Both the position numbers and the translations under genes were made by a program. 64,000 nucleotides of DNA. Source: Micromonospora sp. CCTCC AA 2012012 (GTDB taxonomy: Bacteria; Actinomycetota; Actinomycetes; Mycobacteriales; Micromonosporaceae). Location: contig NZ_CP159342.1 of the NCBI RefSeq assembly GCF_040499845.1, positions 6,200,001 through 6,264,000 on the forward strand, read 5' to 3'. The notes beneath the pieces are model-generated. The model did not search any database and was not told the DNA's origin. It saw nothing but the letters and a program-made list of their open reading frames with translations. Of the stretch, positions 27,432 through 37,382 are shown one piece after another (position 1 is the stretch's first letter; every line of letters begins with the position of its first letter).

Positions 27432-29333
27432 TCAGATCAGCGAGTCGCGCCACTGGTCGTGCAGGGCGGCGTACCGGCCACCGGCGGTGGCCAGCTCGCC
27501 CGGCGGGCCGTCCTCGACGATCCGGCCGCCGTCGATCACCAGCACCCGGTCGGCGATCTCCACCGTGGAGAGCCGGTGCGCGATGACCAGCGCGGTCCGG
27601 TCCCGCAGGATGCTGCCGAGCGCGTGCTGCACCAGCCGCTCCGTCGGCACGTCCAGCGACGAGGTGGCCTCGTCGAGGATCAGCACCCGCGGGTCGGCGA
27701 GGAACGCCCGGGCGAACGCGACGAGCTGACGCTGCCCGGCGGAGAGCCGGCCGCCGCGGCGGTGCACCTCGGTGGCGTACCCGTCGGGGAGGGCGGCGAT
27801 GAACTCGTGCGCGCCGATGGCCCGGGCGGCGGCCTCCACGGCGGCGTCGTCGGCGTCCGGCCGGCCGAACCGGATGTTCTCCGCCACCGAGCCGCTGAAC
27901 AGGTGGTTCTCCTGGGTGACCAGCACCACCGCGCGGCGCAGCTCGGCGTCGGCGAGGTCCCGCAGGTCGACGCCGTCCAGGCTGACCGTGCCGGCGTCCG
28001 GGTCGTGGAAGCGGGCCAGCAGCTTGGCGATGGTCGACTTGCCGGCACCGGTCGGGCCGATCAGTGCCACGGTCTGCCCGGCCGGCACGGTCAGCTCCAG
28101 CCCGGCCAGGATCGGGGTCTCCGGGCGGTAGCCGAACGACACCGTGCGGAACCGGACGAGCCCCCGGCCCGGCCCGGCGGGCAGCGGCGTCGGCCGCTCC
28201 GGTTCGGCCACCGCCGGTCGTTCGTCGAGGACCCCGGCCAGCTTCTCCAGCGCGGCGGTGGCCGACTGGAGCGAGTTGTAGAACTGGCTCAGCTCCTGCA
28301 TCGGCTCGAAGAACCGCCGCAGATAGAGCAGGAACGCGGCGAGCACCCCCACCTCGGTCCGGCCGGCCAGCACCCGGGCGCCGCCGTAGCCGAGCACCAC
28401 CGCCACGGTCAGGTTGCCGATCAGCTTGATCCCCGGCGAGTAGATCGCGATCAGCCGGAACGCGCCCAGGCTGGCCTGCCGGTAGTCGTCGTTCACCGCG
28501 GCGAAGATCTGCTGGTTGCGCGGCTCCCGCCGGAACGCCTGCACCGCGCGGATGCCCCGCAGCGACTCGACGAAGTGCACGATGACCAGGGCCACCGCCT
28601 CCCGGGTGCGCCGGTACGCCCCGGCGGAGGCCCGGGCGAACCAGCGGGACAGCCAGAACAGGAACGGGAAGGCGAGCAGGGTCACCGCGGCCAGCGGCAG
28701 GTCCAGCCAGAGCAGGATGCCGGCCACCGAGAGCACCGAGAGCGCGGCGACGACCAGGCTGTCGATCCCGCCGTCGACCAGTTCGGCGATCGAGTCGAGG
28801 TCGCTGGTGAGCCGGGACATCACCCGGCCGGAGGTGTAGCGCTCGTGGAAGCCGACGTCGAGGCGGAGGAAGTGGTCGTACACCCGGCGGCGGAGCTCCA
28901 GCAGGACGGCCTGGCCGATCCGCGCGGTGAGGGTGAGGAAGCCGCGCCGGGCGGCGTACTCGGTGAGCGCCGCGGCGCCGAACGCGGTCGCCACCGTGAC
29001 CAGCGGTCCCGGGTCGCCGGCGCGCAGCGGGGCGATGGCCCGGTCGATGCCGACCATCACCAGGTACGGCCCGGACATCGCGGCGGCGTTCTGCACCAGC
29101 AGCAGCGCCACGGCCAGCCCGAGCCGGCCCCGCTGCGGGTGCAGCAGCTGCCGCAGCAGGTCCCGGCTGCGGGCCCGGAGCCGGGCGACCGCCTCGGGGG
29201 TGGCGTCCTCGGCGCGGCTGCGGTCGGCGTCCGGGTCGGTGGCCCGACCGCGCCACCGGTCCAGGTCCGGTCCGTCGTCCGGCGCGCGGCGCGGCGCGGG
29301 GACGGAGGGTGACCCGTCCGCCGGCTCCGTCAC
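27432..29333 (-). CDS. Heterodimeric ABC exporter, catalytic-site subunit
   Basis: A 633-residue half-transporter: an N-terminal tail, a six-helix ABC_membrane domain (about 75-360) and an ATPase domain with Walker A GPTGAGKST, Q-loop TQENHLF, Walker B VLILDEATSSLD with the catalytic Glu, and H-loop IAHRLS. Its signature is the variant LSAGQ. GTG 29333 overlaps the stop of the partner gene (GTGA). With that partner it should form an asymmetric multidrug/lipid exporter of the TmrAB or TM287/288 kind. The substrate is unknown. Confidence 0.92.
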   Translation of the reverse strand: MTEPADGSPSVPAPRRAPDDGPDLDRWRGRATDPDADRSRAEDATPEAVARLRARSRDLLRQLLHPQRGRLGLAVALLLVQNAAAMSGPYLVMVGIDRAIAPLRAGDPGPLVTVATAFGAAALTEYAARRGFLTLTARIGQAVLLELRRRVYDHFLRLDVGFHERYTSGRVMSRLTSDLDSIAELVDGGIDSLVVAALSVLSVAGILLWLDLPLAAVTLLAFPFLFWLSRWFARASAGAYRRTREAVALVIVHFVESLRGIRAVQAFRREPRNQQIFAAVNDDYRQASLGAFRLIAIYSPGIKLIGNLTVAVVLGYGGARVLAGRTEVGVLAAFLLYLRRFFEPMQELSQFYNSLQSATAALEKLAGVLDERPAVAEPERPTPLPAGPGRGLVRFRTVSFGYRPETPILAGLELTVPAGQTVALIGPTGAGKSTIAKLLARFHDPDAGTVSLDGVDLRDLADAELRRAVVLVTQENHLFSGSVAENIRFGRPDADDAAVEAAARAIGAHEFIAALPDGYATEVHRRGGRLSAGQRQLVAFARAFLADPRVLILDEATSSLDVPTERLVQHALGSILRDRTALVIAHRLSTVEIADRVLVIDGGRIVEDGPPGELATAGGRYAALHDQWRDSLI

Positions 29334-31138
29334 GAGCGCACCAGGCCGGCGTCGTCGTGCCACTGCGCCGGCCGGGCCGACAGCACCGCCCGGTACGCGG
29401 GCACGTCGGCCAGCAGTTGCGAGTGGGTGCCGACGGCGGCGATCCGGCCGTCGTGCAGCAGCGCCACCCGGTCGGCGAGCGCCACGGTGGACGGCCGGTG
29501 CACCACGAGCAGCGCGGTGGTGTCCCGCAGCATCCGCTTCAGGGCGGCCTCGACCAGCGCCTCGGTGTGCACGTCCAGCGCGGAGAGCGGGTCGTCGAGC
29601 ACGAGCAGCGCGGGCCGACCGAGCACCGCCCGGGCCAGTGCCAGCCGCTGCCGCTGCCCGCCGGAGAGGGAGAGCCCCTGCTCGCCGACCCGGGTGGCCA
29701 ACCCCCACGGCAGGTCGTACGCGAAGTCGGCCTGGGCGAGGGCGAGCGCGGCGCGGACCTCCTCCTCGTCGGCGTCCGGCCGGCCCAGGGTCAGGTTCTC
29801 CCAGACCGACATGGAGAACAGGGTCGGCTCCTCGAAGGCCACCCCGACCAGCCGGCGCAGCGACGCCAGCCGCAGGTCCCGCACGTCGTGCCCGTCCAGG
29901 GTGATCCGCCCGCCGGTCACGTCGTGCAGCCGGGGGACCAGGGAGAGCAGGGTGCTCTTGCCGCAGCCGGTCGCGCCGACCAGGGCCAGCGTCTCGCCCG
30001 GCTCGACGGTCAGCTGGATGTCGCGCAGCACCGGGGCGGGGGAGCCGGGATAGCGGAACGAGACCCCCTCGAAGCGCAGCCGGCCCCGCACCTGCCGTCG
30101 GTCCAGCGTCCGCGCCTGCGGTGCGTCCACGATGGACGGTTCGGTGTCGAGCACCTCCTGAATCCGGTCGGCGGCGGTGGCCGCCTCCTGCCCGTTGGCG
30201 ATGATCCAGCCGAGCGACTGCACCGGCCAGATCAGCATGAGCTGGAGGCTGACGAAGGCGACCAGCTCACCGATGGTGAGGCCACCCCGGGCGGCGGCCG
30301 CCGCGCCGGCGACCAGCACCACCCCGAGGGTCAGGTTGGGCACCAGGTCGAAGAGCGCCGACGTACGGGCCAGCAGCCGGGCCTTGCCCACCCCGGTGTC
30401 GTGCAGCGCGCGGGCGCCGACCGCGAACCGTTCCGCCAGTTCCGGTCCCCGCCCGTACGCCTTGGTGGTGCGCAGCCCCTGCGCGGTCTCCTCGACCAGG
30501 GTGGCGACGTCGCCCTGCTGGTCCTGCATCCGCCGGGACGCGGCGTGGTAGTGCCGGGCGAACCGGCGACTGATCAGGAACAGCGGCACCGCGCTGACCG
30601 CCACCAGCAGCCCGAGTGCCGGGTGCAGGCGGACCAGCAGCACCACCACGGCGACGTAGGTGACCAGGTTGAGCACCAGGAAGAGCAGGCCGAAGGAGAG
30701 GAACCGGCGGATCACCGACAGGTCGCTGGTGATCCGGGAGAGCAGTTGGCCGGACTGCCAGCGGTCGTGGCAGGCGGCGGGGAGGCGTTGCAGGTGGGCG
30801 TAGACGTCGGCGCGGATCGCCGCCTCCATGCCGACCGACGAGGAGGACTGGGTCCACCGGCGGATGAAGATCAGCACCGCCTCGGCGAGGCCGAGCAGGA
30901 GGGCGAGGCCACCGAGCCGGAGCAGCCCGGCGCTGTCGTGCCGGGCGATCGGCCCGTCGACCACCCGCTGCACCACCAGCGGCACGGAGAGGCTGGCCGC
31001 GGTGGCGGCGAAGGCCGTGACCAGCAGCCAGCCGAACTCCGGCGCGTACGGGCGCAGATAGGGGTGCAGCCGCCAGAGGTTGCGCAGCGGGTGGGCGTCG
31101 CCGCCGACTGCGGGACCGCCGTCGCTCTGCGCAAGCAC
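29330..31138 (-). CDS. Heterodimeric ABC exporter, degenerate-site subunit
   Basis: A 602-residue half-transporter with the same layout. Walker A is GATGCGKST and the signature is canonical LSGGQRQRLALARA, but the residue after Walker B is Asp instead of Glu (LLVLDDPLSALD). This combination, paired with the LSAGQ of the partner, is the classic split into one degenerate and one active ATP site. GTG 31138 is preceded by TACCGT six bases upstream, suggesting a leaderless mRNA. It is the first gene of the two-gene operon. Confidence 0.92.
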   Translation of the reverse strand: MLAQSDGGPAVGGDAHPLRNLWRLHPYLRPYAPEFGWLLVTAFAATAASLSVPLVVQRVVDGPIARHDSAGLLRLGGLALLLGLAEAVLIFIRRWTQSSSSVGMEAAIRADVYAHLQRLPAACHDRWQSGQLLSRITSDLSVIRRFLSFGLLFLVLNLVTYVAVVVLLVRLHPALGLLVAVSAVPLFLISRRFARHYHAASRRMQDQQGDVATLVEETAQGLRTTKAYGRGPELAERFAVGARALHDTGVGKARLLARTSALFDLVPNLTLGVVLVAGAAAAARGGLTIGELVAFVSLQLMLIWPVQSLGWIIANGQEAATAADRIQEVLDTEPSIVDAPQARTLDRRQVRGRLRFEGVSFRYPGSPAPVLRDIQLTVEPGETLALVGATGCGKSTLLSLVPRLHDVTGGRITLDGHDVRDLRLASLRRLVGVAFEEPTLFSMSVWENLTLGRPDADEEEVRAALALAQADFAYDLPWGLATRVGEQGLSLSGGQRQRLALARAVLGRPALLVLDDPLSALDVHTEALVEAALKRMLRDTTALLVVHRPSTVALADRVALLHDGRIAAVGTHSQLLADVPAYRAVLSARPAQWHDDAGLVRS

Positions 31139-31186
31139 TACCCGACGGTAGCGTCAAATGGGCGACGTGCCGGTGTCGGCTTCCCG

Positions 31187-31696
31187 TCACTGCCCCCGCG
31201 CGGACTCGTGGCGCAGCAGCCACGTCTTCACGTCCAGCCCCCAGCGGTAGCCGCCGAGGGTCCCGTCGGTGCGCAGCACCCGGTGGCAGGGGACGAAGAG
31301 CGCGGCGGCGTTCCGGGCGCAGGCCGCCGCCGCGGCGCGGACCGCCGCCGGCCGTCCGGCCAGCGCGGCGAAACCGGTGTACGTCACCGGCCGGCCGGCC
31401 TCGACCTCGCGGAGGACCCGCCAGGCGTGCGGCAGGAAAGCCCCGCCGCTGCGCTGCTCCACGGCGACCGTGTCGATCGCGTCGAGGTCGCCGTCCAGGT
31501 AGGAGCGGACGGCGACGGTCACCGGGCCGAGGTCGGCGCGGTGCCGCAGGTCGCCCCGGAGACCCGGGTGGGTCAGCGGCAGCAGGCTCGCCGGGTCGGC
31601 GGTGAACCCGGCGGCGCGGACCGCCCCGTCGGGGCCGGCGAGGATGCTCAGCGGGCCGGTGGGGGTGTCGACGATGGTGCTGTCCAGTGTGGTCAT
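31187..31696 (-). CDS. ogt: Methylated-DNA--protein-cysteine methyltransferase
   Basis: This 169-residue suicide enzyme removes alkyl groups from O6-alkylguanine. The active-site motif FVPCHRVL has the acceptor Cys at residue 137, preceded by the helix-turn-helix region PVTYTGFAALAGRPAAVRAAAAACARN and followed by GGYRWGLDVKTWLL. The ATG overlaps the TGA of the upstream ada/alkA-like gene, so the two alkylation-repair functions are co-translated. Confidence 0.95.
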   Translation of the reverse strand: MTTLDSTIVDTPTGPLSILAGPDGAVRAAGFTADPASLLPLTHPGLRGDLRHRADLGPVTVAVRSYLDGDLDAIDTVAVEQRSGGAFLPHAWRVLREVEAGRPVTYTGFAALAGRPAAVRAAAAACARNAAALFVPCHRVLRTDGTLGGYRWGLDVKTWLLRHESARGQ

Positions 31697-33213
31697 GCTG
31701 CTCTCCAGAGTCGGATCACCGCGTACGACCGCCAGGGTCGCCAGCGGTCGGCGTACGCGTCGAGTGTCTTCGGGTCGTCGGGCAGGCCGAGCGCGGTCGC
31801 GCCCCGGCGGACAGCGAGGTCGGTGGGGAGCAGGACGTCCGGGTCGCCGAGTGCCCGCATCGCCACGTAGCCGGCGGTCCACGCCCCGATCCCGGGCAGC
31901 GCCGTCAACCGCCGCACGGCGTCCTCCCGGTCCCCACCCGGCTCCAGATCCAGCTCCCCCTCGGCGACGGCCCGCGCCACCCCCCGAAGAGCCTCCCGCC
32001 GCCCGGCAGGCATCCCGAACACCCCCTCCGGCAACCCCAGCACCTCCTCCGCACTGAGAAACCCCCGCAACCCCCCACCCCCACCCCGCGCCCCGCCCTC
32101 GCCGCGTTGATCAAGAGGTTTGCGTCCTGCTGGAGCGCTCTCCGCGACGCAAACCTCTTGATCACCGGGGTTGGTGGGGGTGGCGGCGGTGAGGAGGCGG
32201 GTGAGGGTGGTTCTTGCGGAAGCCAGGGAGATCTGTTGGGTGGTGATGGCGCGGACGGCCATTTCGAAGCCGTCGACGGCGTGGGGGAGGCGGATGCCGG
32301 GTTCGGTGCGCACCGATTCGGCCAGGGCGGGGTCGTGGGCGAGGGTGTCGTCGACGGCGGTGGGGTCGGCGTCGAGGTCGAAGAGGCGGCGGGAGCGGGC
32401 CACCGCGGGAGCCAGGTCGCGCATGTCGGCCAGCCGCAGGGTGGCGGAGATGTGCCCGTCGGCCGGGGTCAGCGCCACCTCGCCGGGCCCGTGCGGCAGC
32501 CGCAAGCCCCGGCGGTACGTGCCGTCGCGCACCTCCTCCACGCCGGGCAGTGCGCGCAGTGCCAGGAAGTCCAGCAGCGCCGCCGCGTGCAACGGCGGCC
32601 GGTACGCCAGCCGCAGCGTGATCGTGCCCGCCCCGCCGACCGCCGGCCGCCCGCCCCGCCCGACCCGCAGTTCGGACGGGGCGGCCCCGTACACCTCGCG
32701 GACGGTGTCGTTGAACTGGCGGACGCTGCCGAAGCCGGCGGCGAAGGCGATCTCGGCCATGCCGAGGCCGGTGGTCTCGATCAGGATCCGGGCGGTCTGC
32801 GCGCGTTGGGCACGGGCCAGCGCCAGCGGCCCGGCGCCCAGTTCGGCGCGGAGCATCCGGTGCAGGTGGCGTTCGGTGTAGCCGAGCCGGGCGGCCAGCC
32901 CGGGCACCCCGGTCCGGTCCACCACCCCGTCGGCGATCAGCCGCATGGCCCGGCCGACCACGTCCGCCCGGACGTCCCACTGCGGCGAGCCCGGGGCGGC
33001 GTCGGGGCGACACCGCCGACAGGCCCGCAGCCCGGCGCCCTGGGCGGCGGCGGCGGACGGGAAGAACCGGACGTTCTGCCGTTTCGGCGTCATCGCCGGG
33101 CAGGACGGCCGGCAGTAGATCCCGGTCGAGGTCACGCCGGTGTAGAACCAGCCGTCGAAGCGCTGGTCACGGCTGTCCACGGCCCGGTAGCACCGTTCGA
33201 AGTCCAACTCCAC
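31693..33213 (-). CDS. Ada-type regulator fused to AlkA-type DNA glycosylase, with in-frame repeat insert
   Basis: The protein has 506 residues. In order: an Ada metal/methyl-acceptor domain with cysteines 34, 38, 65 and 68 (YCRPSCPA, CRRCRP); an AraC-type helix-turn-helix (about 85-175); an AlkA N-terminal domain (about 185-295); and the HhH-GPD glycosylase domain with ALPGIGAWTAGYVAMRAL and catalytic Asp465 in LLPTDLAVR. It should sense DNA methylation and excise 3-methyladenine-type lesions. Residues about 348-385 are a Gly/Arg-rich segment encoded by palindromic repeat copy 2, placed in the loop after the ISLASARTTLTRLLTAAT helix. GTG 33213 (MELDFERCYRAV) starts the Ada domain. Confidence 0.9.
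   Translation of the reverse strand: MELDFERCYRAVDSRDQRFDGWFYTGVTSTGIYCRPSCPAMTPKRQNVRFFPSAAAAQGAGLRACRRCRPDAAPGSPQWDVRADVVGRAMRLIADGVVDRTGVPGLAARLGYTERHLHRMLRAELGAGPLALARAQRAQTARILIETTGLGMAEIAFAAGFGSVRQFNDTVREVYGAAPSELRVGRGGRPAVGGAGTITLRLAYRPPLHAAALLDFLALRALPGVEEVRDGTYRRGLRLPHGPGEVALTPADGHISATLRLADMRDLAPAVARSRRLFDLDADPTAVDDTLAHDPALAESVRTEPGIRLPHAVDGFEMAVRAITTQQISLASARTTLTRLLTAATPTNPGDQEVCVAESAPAGRKPLDQRGEGGARGGGGGLRGFLSAEEVLGLPEGVFGMPAGRREALRGVARAVAEGELDLEPGGDREDAVRRLTALPGIGAWTAGYVAMRALGDPDVLLPTDLAVRRGATALGLPDDPKTLDAYADRWRPWRSYAVIRLWRAA
32106..32165. repeat. Palindromic repeat element, copy 2 (inside the alkA-like gene)
   Basis: The left arm 32106-32126 (beginning GTTGATCAAGAGGTTTG) pairs with 32146-32165 around a 19-nt spacer; apart from one base missing near the outer end the stem is perfect. 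The flanks are C-rich on the left and G-rich on the right, as in copy 1 at 12770-12829. The length keeps the reading frame of the glycosylase gene. Confidence 0.75.
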
Positions 33214-33492
33214 GTCACCGATACTGCCTCGCTGGTCCGGGCCTCGGCTGGCGGGATTCGGACCTCGCCGTGCGCCCGTTGCGGCCCGGTCCGGGTCGAC
33301 CGGCCGGTCGGTGGACGGCCCACGGCTCCCGGCTGAGCGGCAACTCAGCAAAATGCCCAGCTCAACGCGCATCTCCCTTACCCGGTAACGGATTCGCGGG
33401 CGGAAAGTGTCGGTCGTGGCCGGTACGGTCCCGCCACCAACTCAAGAAAAGGTGCGCAGGATGGCGAGCGTGGCCGGGCGGGGTGTCCGCTG

Positions 33493-33945
33493 ATGCGGTC
33501 GGGGCGGATCCGGCTCGACCGGGCGGTGGTGCAGGGCTTCTACGACCGGATGCGGGTGGTGGCGTCGGCGGCGTACGGCGCGATCGAGCGGGACCGGGCC
33601 GACGATCCGGCGCGACCGTTCGCCGAGACCGCCTGCGGCCGGCTCGCCGGCTCGCTCGACGGGGCGGGCCTGCGCGCGCTCGGCATGTGGGCGCACCACT
33701 GGTGCATGCGCTTCTATGACGACGACACCCGGGTCGGCCTGCGGCTGGTGCGGCAGATCGCCGGCCGGCACGGGCTGGGCTGGACGGCCGACGAGGTGCG
33801 CTGGATGCTCGACCAGTCCTACGCGGCCGGCCCGGCCGCCGCGCACCGGTTCACCCTGCCGCTGGCCGCCGCCGCCGAGCTGCCGCCCGGCGCGCTGCCC
33901 GAGTGGGTGGATCCGCCGGAGGTGCGCCGGCTGCTGGCCGGTTGA
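33493..33945 (+). CDS. Hypothetical protein, helical
   Basis: A 150-residue protein with no recognised family. It appears mainly alpha-helical with charged and aromatic residues (GMWAHHWCMRFYDDDTRVGLRLVRQIAG). There is no signal peptide or membrane helix. A ten-codon open frame starting at 33461 ends in a TGATG overlap with this start and may couple translation. The last 127 bp lie antisense to the tail of the EamA transporter gene. Third-position GC is high in this frame, which supports coding. Confidence 0.6.
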   Translation: MRSGRIRLDRAVVQGFYDRMRVVASAAYGAIERDRADDPARPFAETACGRLAGSLDGAGLRALGMWAHHWCMRFYDDDTRVGLRLVRQIAGRHGLGWTADEVRWMLDQSYAAGPAAAHRFTLPLAAAAELPPGALPEWVDPPEVRRLLAG

Positions 33946-34793
33946 CCGGTGCGCTGCCCGAGCGTCATCGCGCCGACCGCCACCGCGAAGCCGGCGAGCT
34001 GGGTCGGGGTGAGCGCCTGGCCGAGCACCAGCCAGCCGAGCGCGGCGGCGGTCAACGGGCTGAGCGCGCCCAGCACCGACACCTGGGTGACGGGGAGTCG
34101 GGCCGCCCCCCGGAACCACAGGGCGTACGCGCCGGCGGTGCCGACCAGGCCGAGCCACGCGTACCCGAGCAGGGCCGGGGTGTCCGGGGCGGGTGGCGGG
34201 CCCTCGACGACGGCGGCCAGCGGCACGATCAGCAGGCCACCGGCGACGAGCTGCCAGCTCGTCGCGGCGAGCGTGCCGATCCCGGCGGGCCGCCCCCAGC
34301 GGCGGGTGAGCACCAGCCCGGCGGCCATCGCGGCGGTGGCGGTGAGTCCGGCGGCGACGCCGATCGGGTCGAGGCCCGCGCCGGGGCGGAGCACGACCAG
34401 GGTCACGCCGAGCGGCGCGACCAGCGCGGCGAGCAGCGCCGGCCGGCCGGGCCGGGTGTCGAGGGCGACCACGGTGAGCCCGGCGACCAGCAGCGGCTGG
34501 ACGGCGCCGAGCACGGCCGCGGTGCCACCGGGCAGCCGGTACGCGGCGAGGAAGAGCAGCGGGAAGAAGGCGCCGATGTTGAGCGCGCCCAGCACGGTGG
34601 CCCGCCACCACCAGTCGCCCCGGGGGCGGCGGCGGGTGAGCGCGAGCAGCAGCAGCCCGGCCGGGAGGGCCCGGAGCGCGCCGGACCAGAGCGGGCGGTC
34701 GGCGGGGAGCAGTTGGGAGGTGACCAGGTAGGTGGTGCCCCAGGCGGCGGGGGCGGCGGCGGTCAGCGCGACGTCCGTCCAACGTCGGTCCAT
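33819..34793 (-). CDS. EamA/DMT-family transporter
   Basis: The protein has 324 residues with two EamA repeats of five helices each. The first covers about 8-135 (AAPAAWGTTYLVTSQLLPADRP at its start) and the second about 145-275, ending LGQALTPTQLAGFAVAVGAMTL. The remaining about 45 residues are a Ser/Gly/Ala-rich tail that overlaps the opposite-strand gene, unusual for the family. It is divergent from a MarR-type regulator gene with a palindromic operator between them, so it is probably the regulated exporter. The substrate is unknown. Confidence 0.85.
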   Translation of the reverse strand: MDRRWTDVALTAAAPAAWGTTYLVTSQLLPADRPLWSGALRALPAGLLLLALTRRRPRGDWWWRATVLGALNIGAFFPLLFLAAYRLPGGTAAVLGAVQPLLVAGLTVVALDTRPGRPALLAALVAPLGVTLVVLRPGAGLDPIGVAAGLTATAAMAAGLVLTRRWGRPAGIGTLAATSWQLVAGGLLIVPLAAVVEGPPPAPDTPALLGYAWLGLVGTAGAYALWFRGAARLPVTQVSVLGALSPLTAAALGWLVLGQALTPTQLAGFAVAVGAMTLGQRTGQPASSRRTSGGSTHSGSAPGGSSAAAASGRVNRCAAAGPAA

Positions 34794-34813
34794 CTCTTCA
34801 CCTCATCACTAAG

Positions 34814-34831
34814 TAGCTTAGTGCTAAGCTA
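34814..34831. promoter_or_regulatory. Candidate MarR operator
   Basis: The perfect palindrome TAGCTTAG-TG-CTAAGCTA sits between divergent genes. It overlaps a second one, ACTAAG-TAG-CTTAGT (34808-34822), and the local sequence is much more AT-rich than its surroundings. Spacing to both starts (about 20-30 bp) suits repression of both genes. Confidence 0.65.
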
Positions 34832-34862
34832 AATCACCGCGACCGAGGAAGGGAAGTGCGAG

Positions 34863-35378
34863 GTGCGGCACAATCCCGGAGTGGCAACGGACGACGTGGA
34901 CGTCATCGTCGAGCAGTGGCGTCGGGAGCGGGCGGGCATGCGTCCCGAGCCGATGGCCGTCTTCGGGCGGATCTACCGGCTGGCCCGGCTGGTCGGTGAC
35001 GACCAGGAGAAGGTCTACGCCGGCTGGGGGATCAGCCGGGGCGAGTTCGACGTGCTCGCCGCCCTGCGCCGCTCCGGTGAGCCGTACGCGCTCGCGCCGA
35101 AGGCACTCACCGCCGCGCTGATGCTCACCTCCGGTGGGATGACCGGCCGGCTCGACCGGCTGGAGCGGGCCGGCCTGGTCCGGCGTACGCCCGACCCGGC
35201 GGACCGGCGCGGGCTGCGGATCGTCCTCACCGACGCCGGCCGGCGGGTGGTGGAGGAGTCCGTCGACGCCGGGCTGGCCGTCCAGCGGCGGATCCTCGAC
35301 GCGCTCCCGCCCGACGACCAGGCGCACCTGGCCGACCTGCTGCGTACGCTGCTCGCCGCCGCCGAGCAGGGGGCCTGA
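34863..35378 (+). CDS. MarR-family transcriptional regulator
   Basis: A 171-residue winged-helix regulator. The core has RLARLVGDDQEKVYAGWGISRGEFDVLAALRRSG, the recognition helix region LMLTSGGMTGRLDRLERAGLV, and the wing RRTPDPADRRGLRIVLTDAGRRV. The GTG follows GGAAGGGAAG. It probably represses itself and the divergent EamA transporter gene through the palindrome between them. Confidence 0.9.
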   Translation: MRHNPGVATDDVDVIVEQWRRERAGMRPEPMAVFGRIYRLARLVGDDQEKVYAGWGISRGEFDVLAALRRSGEPYALAPKALTAALMLTSGGMTGRLDRLERAGLVRRTPDPADRRGLRIVLTDAGRRVVEESVDAGLAVQRRILDALPPDDQAHLADLLRTLLAAAEQGA

Positions 35379-35442
35379 GCAGTCGACCCGCCGGACGTGG
35401 CGCAGGATGATCGTGACCGTGCCGCAGAACCGGAGGACCGCC

Positions 35443-36177
35443 ATGGCCGCCAGCGAGCCGACCATCGTCGCCACCAGCATGGGCTTCACCACCCGGCGCC
35501 GTGGCCCGTACGACGTCCAGCCCGGCCCGGTCTTCGACCTGATGGCCGAGCTGGCGGGCGCCGACGAGCCCCGGATCTGCTACCTCAACCAGGCCGTCGG
35601 TGACCAGCCGACCGCGCTGACCACGTTCCACGGCGCGTTCGCCGGCACCCGGTTCCGCGCGTCGCACCTGGCGCTCTTCCCGATGCCCAACGTCGACGAC
35701 GTCCGGGCGCACCTGCTGGCCCAGGACGTCATCTGGGTCGGCGGCGGCAGCGTGGCCAACCTCTGCGCGGTGTGGCGGGTGCACGGGCTGGAGGAGATCC
35801 TGCACGAGTGCTGGCAGGCCGGCGTGGTGCTCGGCGGGGTCTCCGCCGGGTCGATCTGCTGGCACCTCGGCGGCGCCACCGACAGCTACGGCCCCACCCT
35901 GCGCGCCTTCACCGACGGCCTGGGCTGGCTGCCCTACGGCAACGGCGTGCACTACGACGGCGAGGAGCAGCGCCGCCCGCTGATGCACCGCCTGGTCGGC
36001 GACGGCACCCTGCCGACCAGCCACTGCACCGACGACGGCGTCGGACTGGTCTATCGGGGGACCCGACTGGTCGAGGCGGTCGCCGACCGCGAGGGCGTCG
36101 CGGCGTACGAGGTGACCCGGGCCGAGGACGGCGGGGTCCGGGAGACCCGGATCGAGCCGCGGCTGCTGACCGCCTGA
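35443..36177 (+). CDS. Peptidase E-like (S51-type) protein
   Basis: A 244-residue class I glutamine-amidotransferase-like protein of the peptidase S51 group. It shows VIWVGGGSVANL, the nucleophile elbow LGGVSAGSICW with Ser, and the downstream TDGLGWLPYGNGVHYDGE with His. Dipeptidase E cleaves Asp-X dipeptides, but the activity of this branch is not certain. ATG 35443 follows GGAGG; an earlier ATG at 35407 lacks one. Confidence 0.8.
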   Translation: MAASEPTIVATSMGFTTRRRGPYDVQPGPVFDLMAELAGADEPRICYLNQAVGDQPTALTTFHGAFAGTRFRASHLALFPMPNVDDVRAHLLAQDVIWVGGGSVANLCAVWRVHGLEEILHECWQAGVVLGGVSAGSICWHLGGATDSYGPTLRAFTDGLGWLPYGNGVHYDGEEQRRPLMHRLVGDGTLPTSHCTDDGVGLVYRGTRLVEAVADREGVAAYEVTRAEDGGVRETRIEPRLLTA

Positions 36178-36237
36178 CACCCCCATTTCCCGGCCGGCTG
36201 CCGGGTGGTCGGCGGGAGGCGCGTAAGCTGGCTCGTC

Positions 36238-37323
<1,086 letters not shown>

Positions 37324-37382
37324 CGGCCACGCGCCACCTTCGGTCGAACGACGATGGCGGACCCGCTGGTTCGGATCGGGGA

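Noticed and set aside
33461..33493. Ten-codon open frame overlapping the start of the helical hypothetical gene
   Set aside because: It could be a coupling leader peptide, but at this length chance is likely and there is no regulatory signature such as repeated rare codons.
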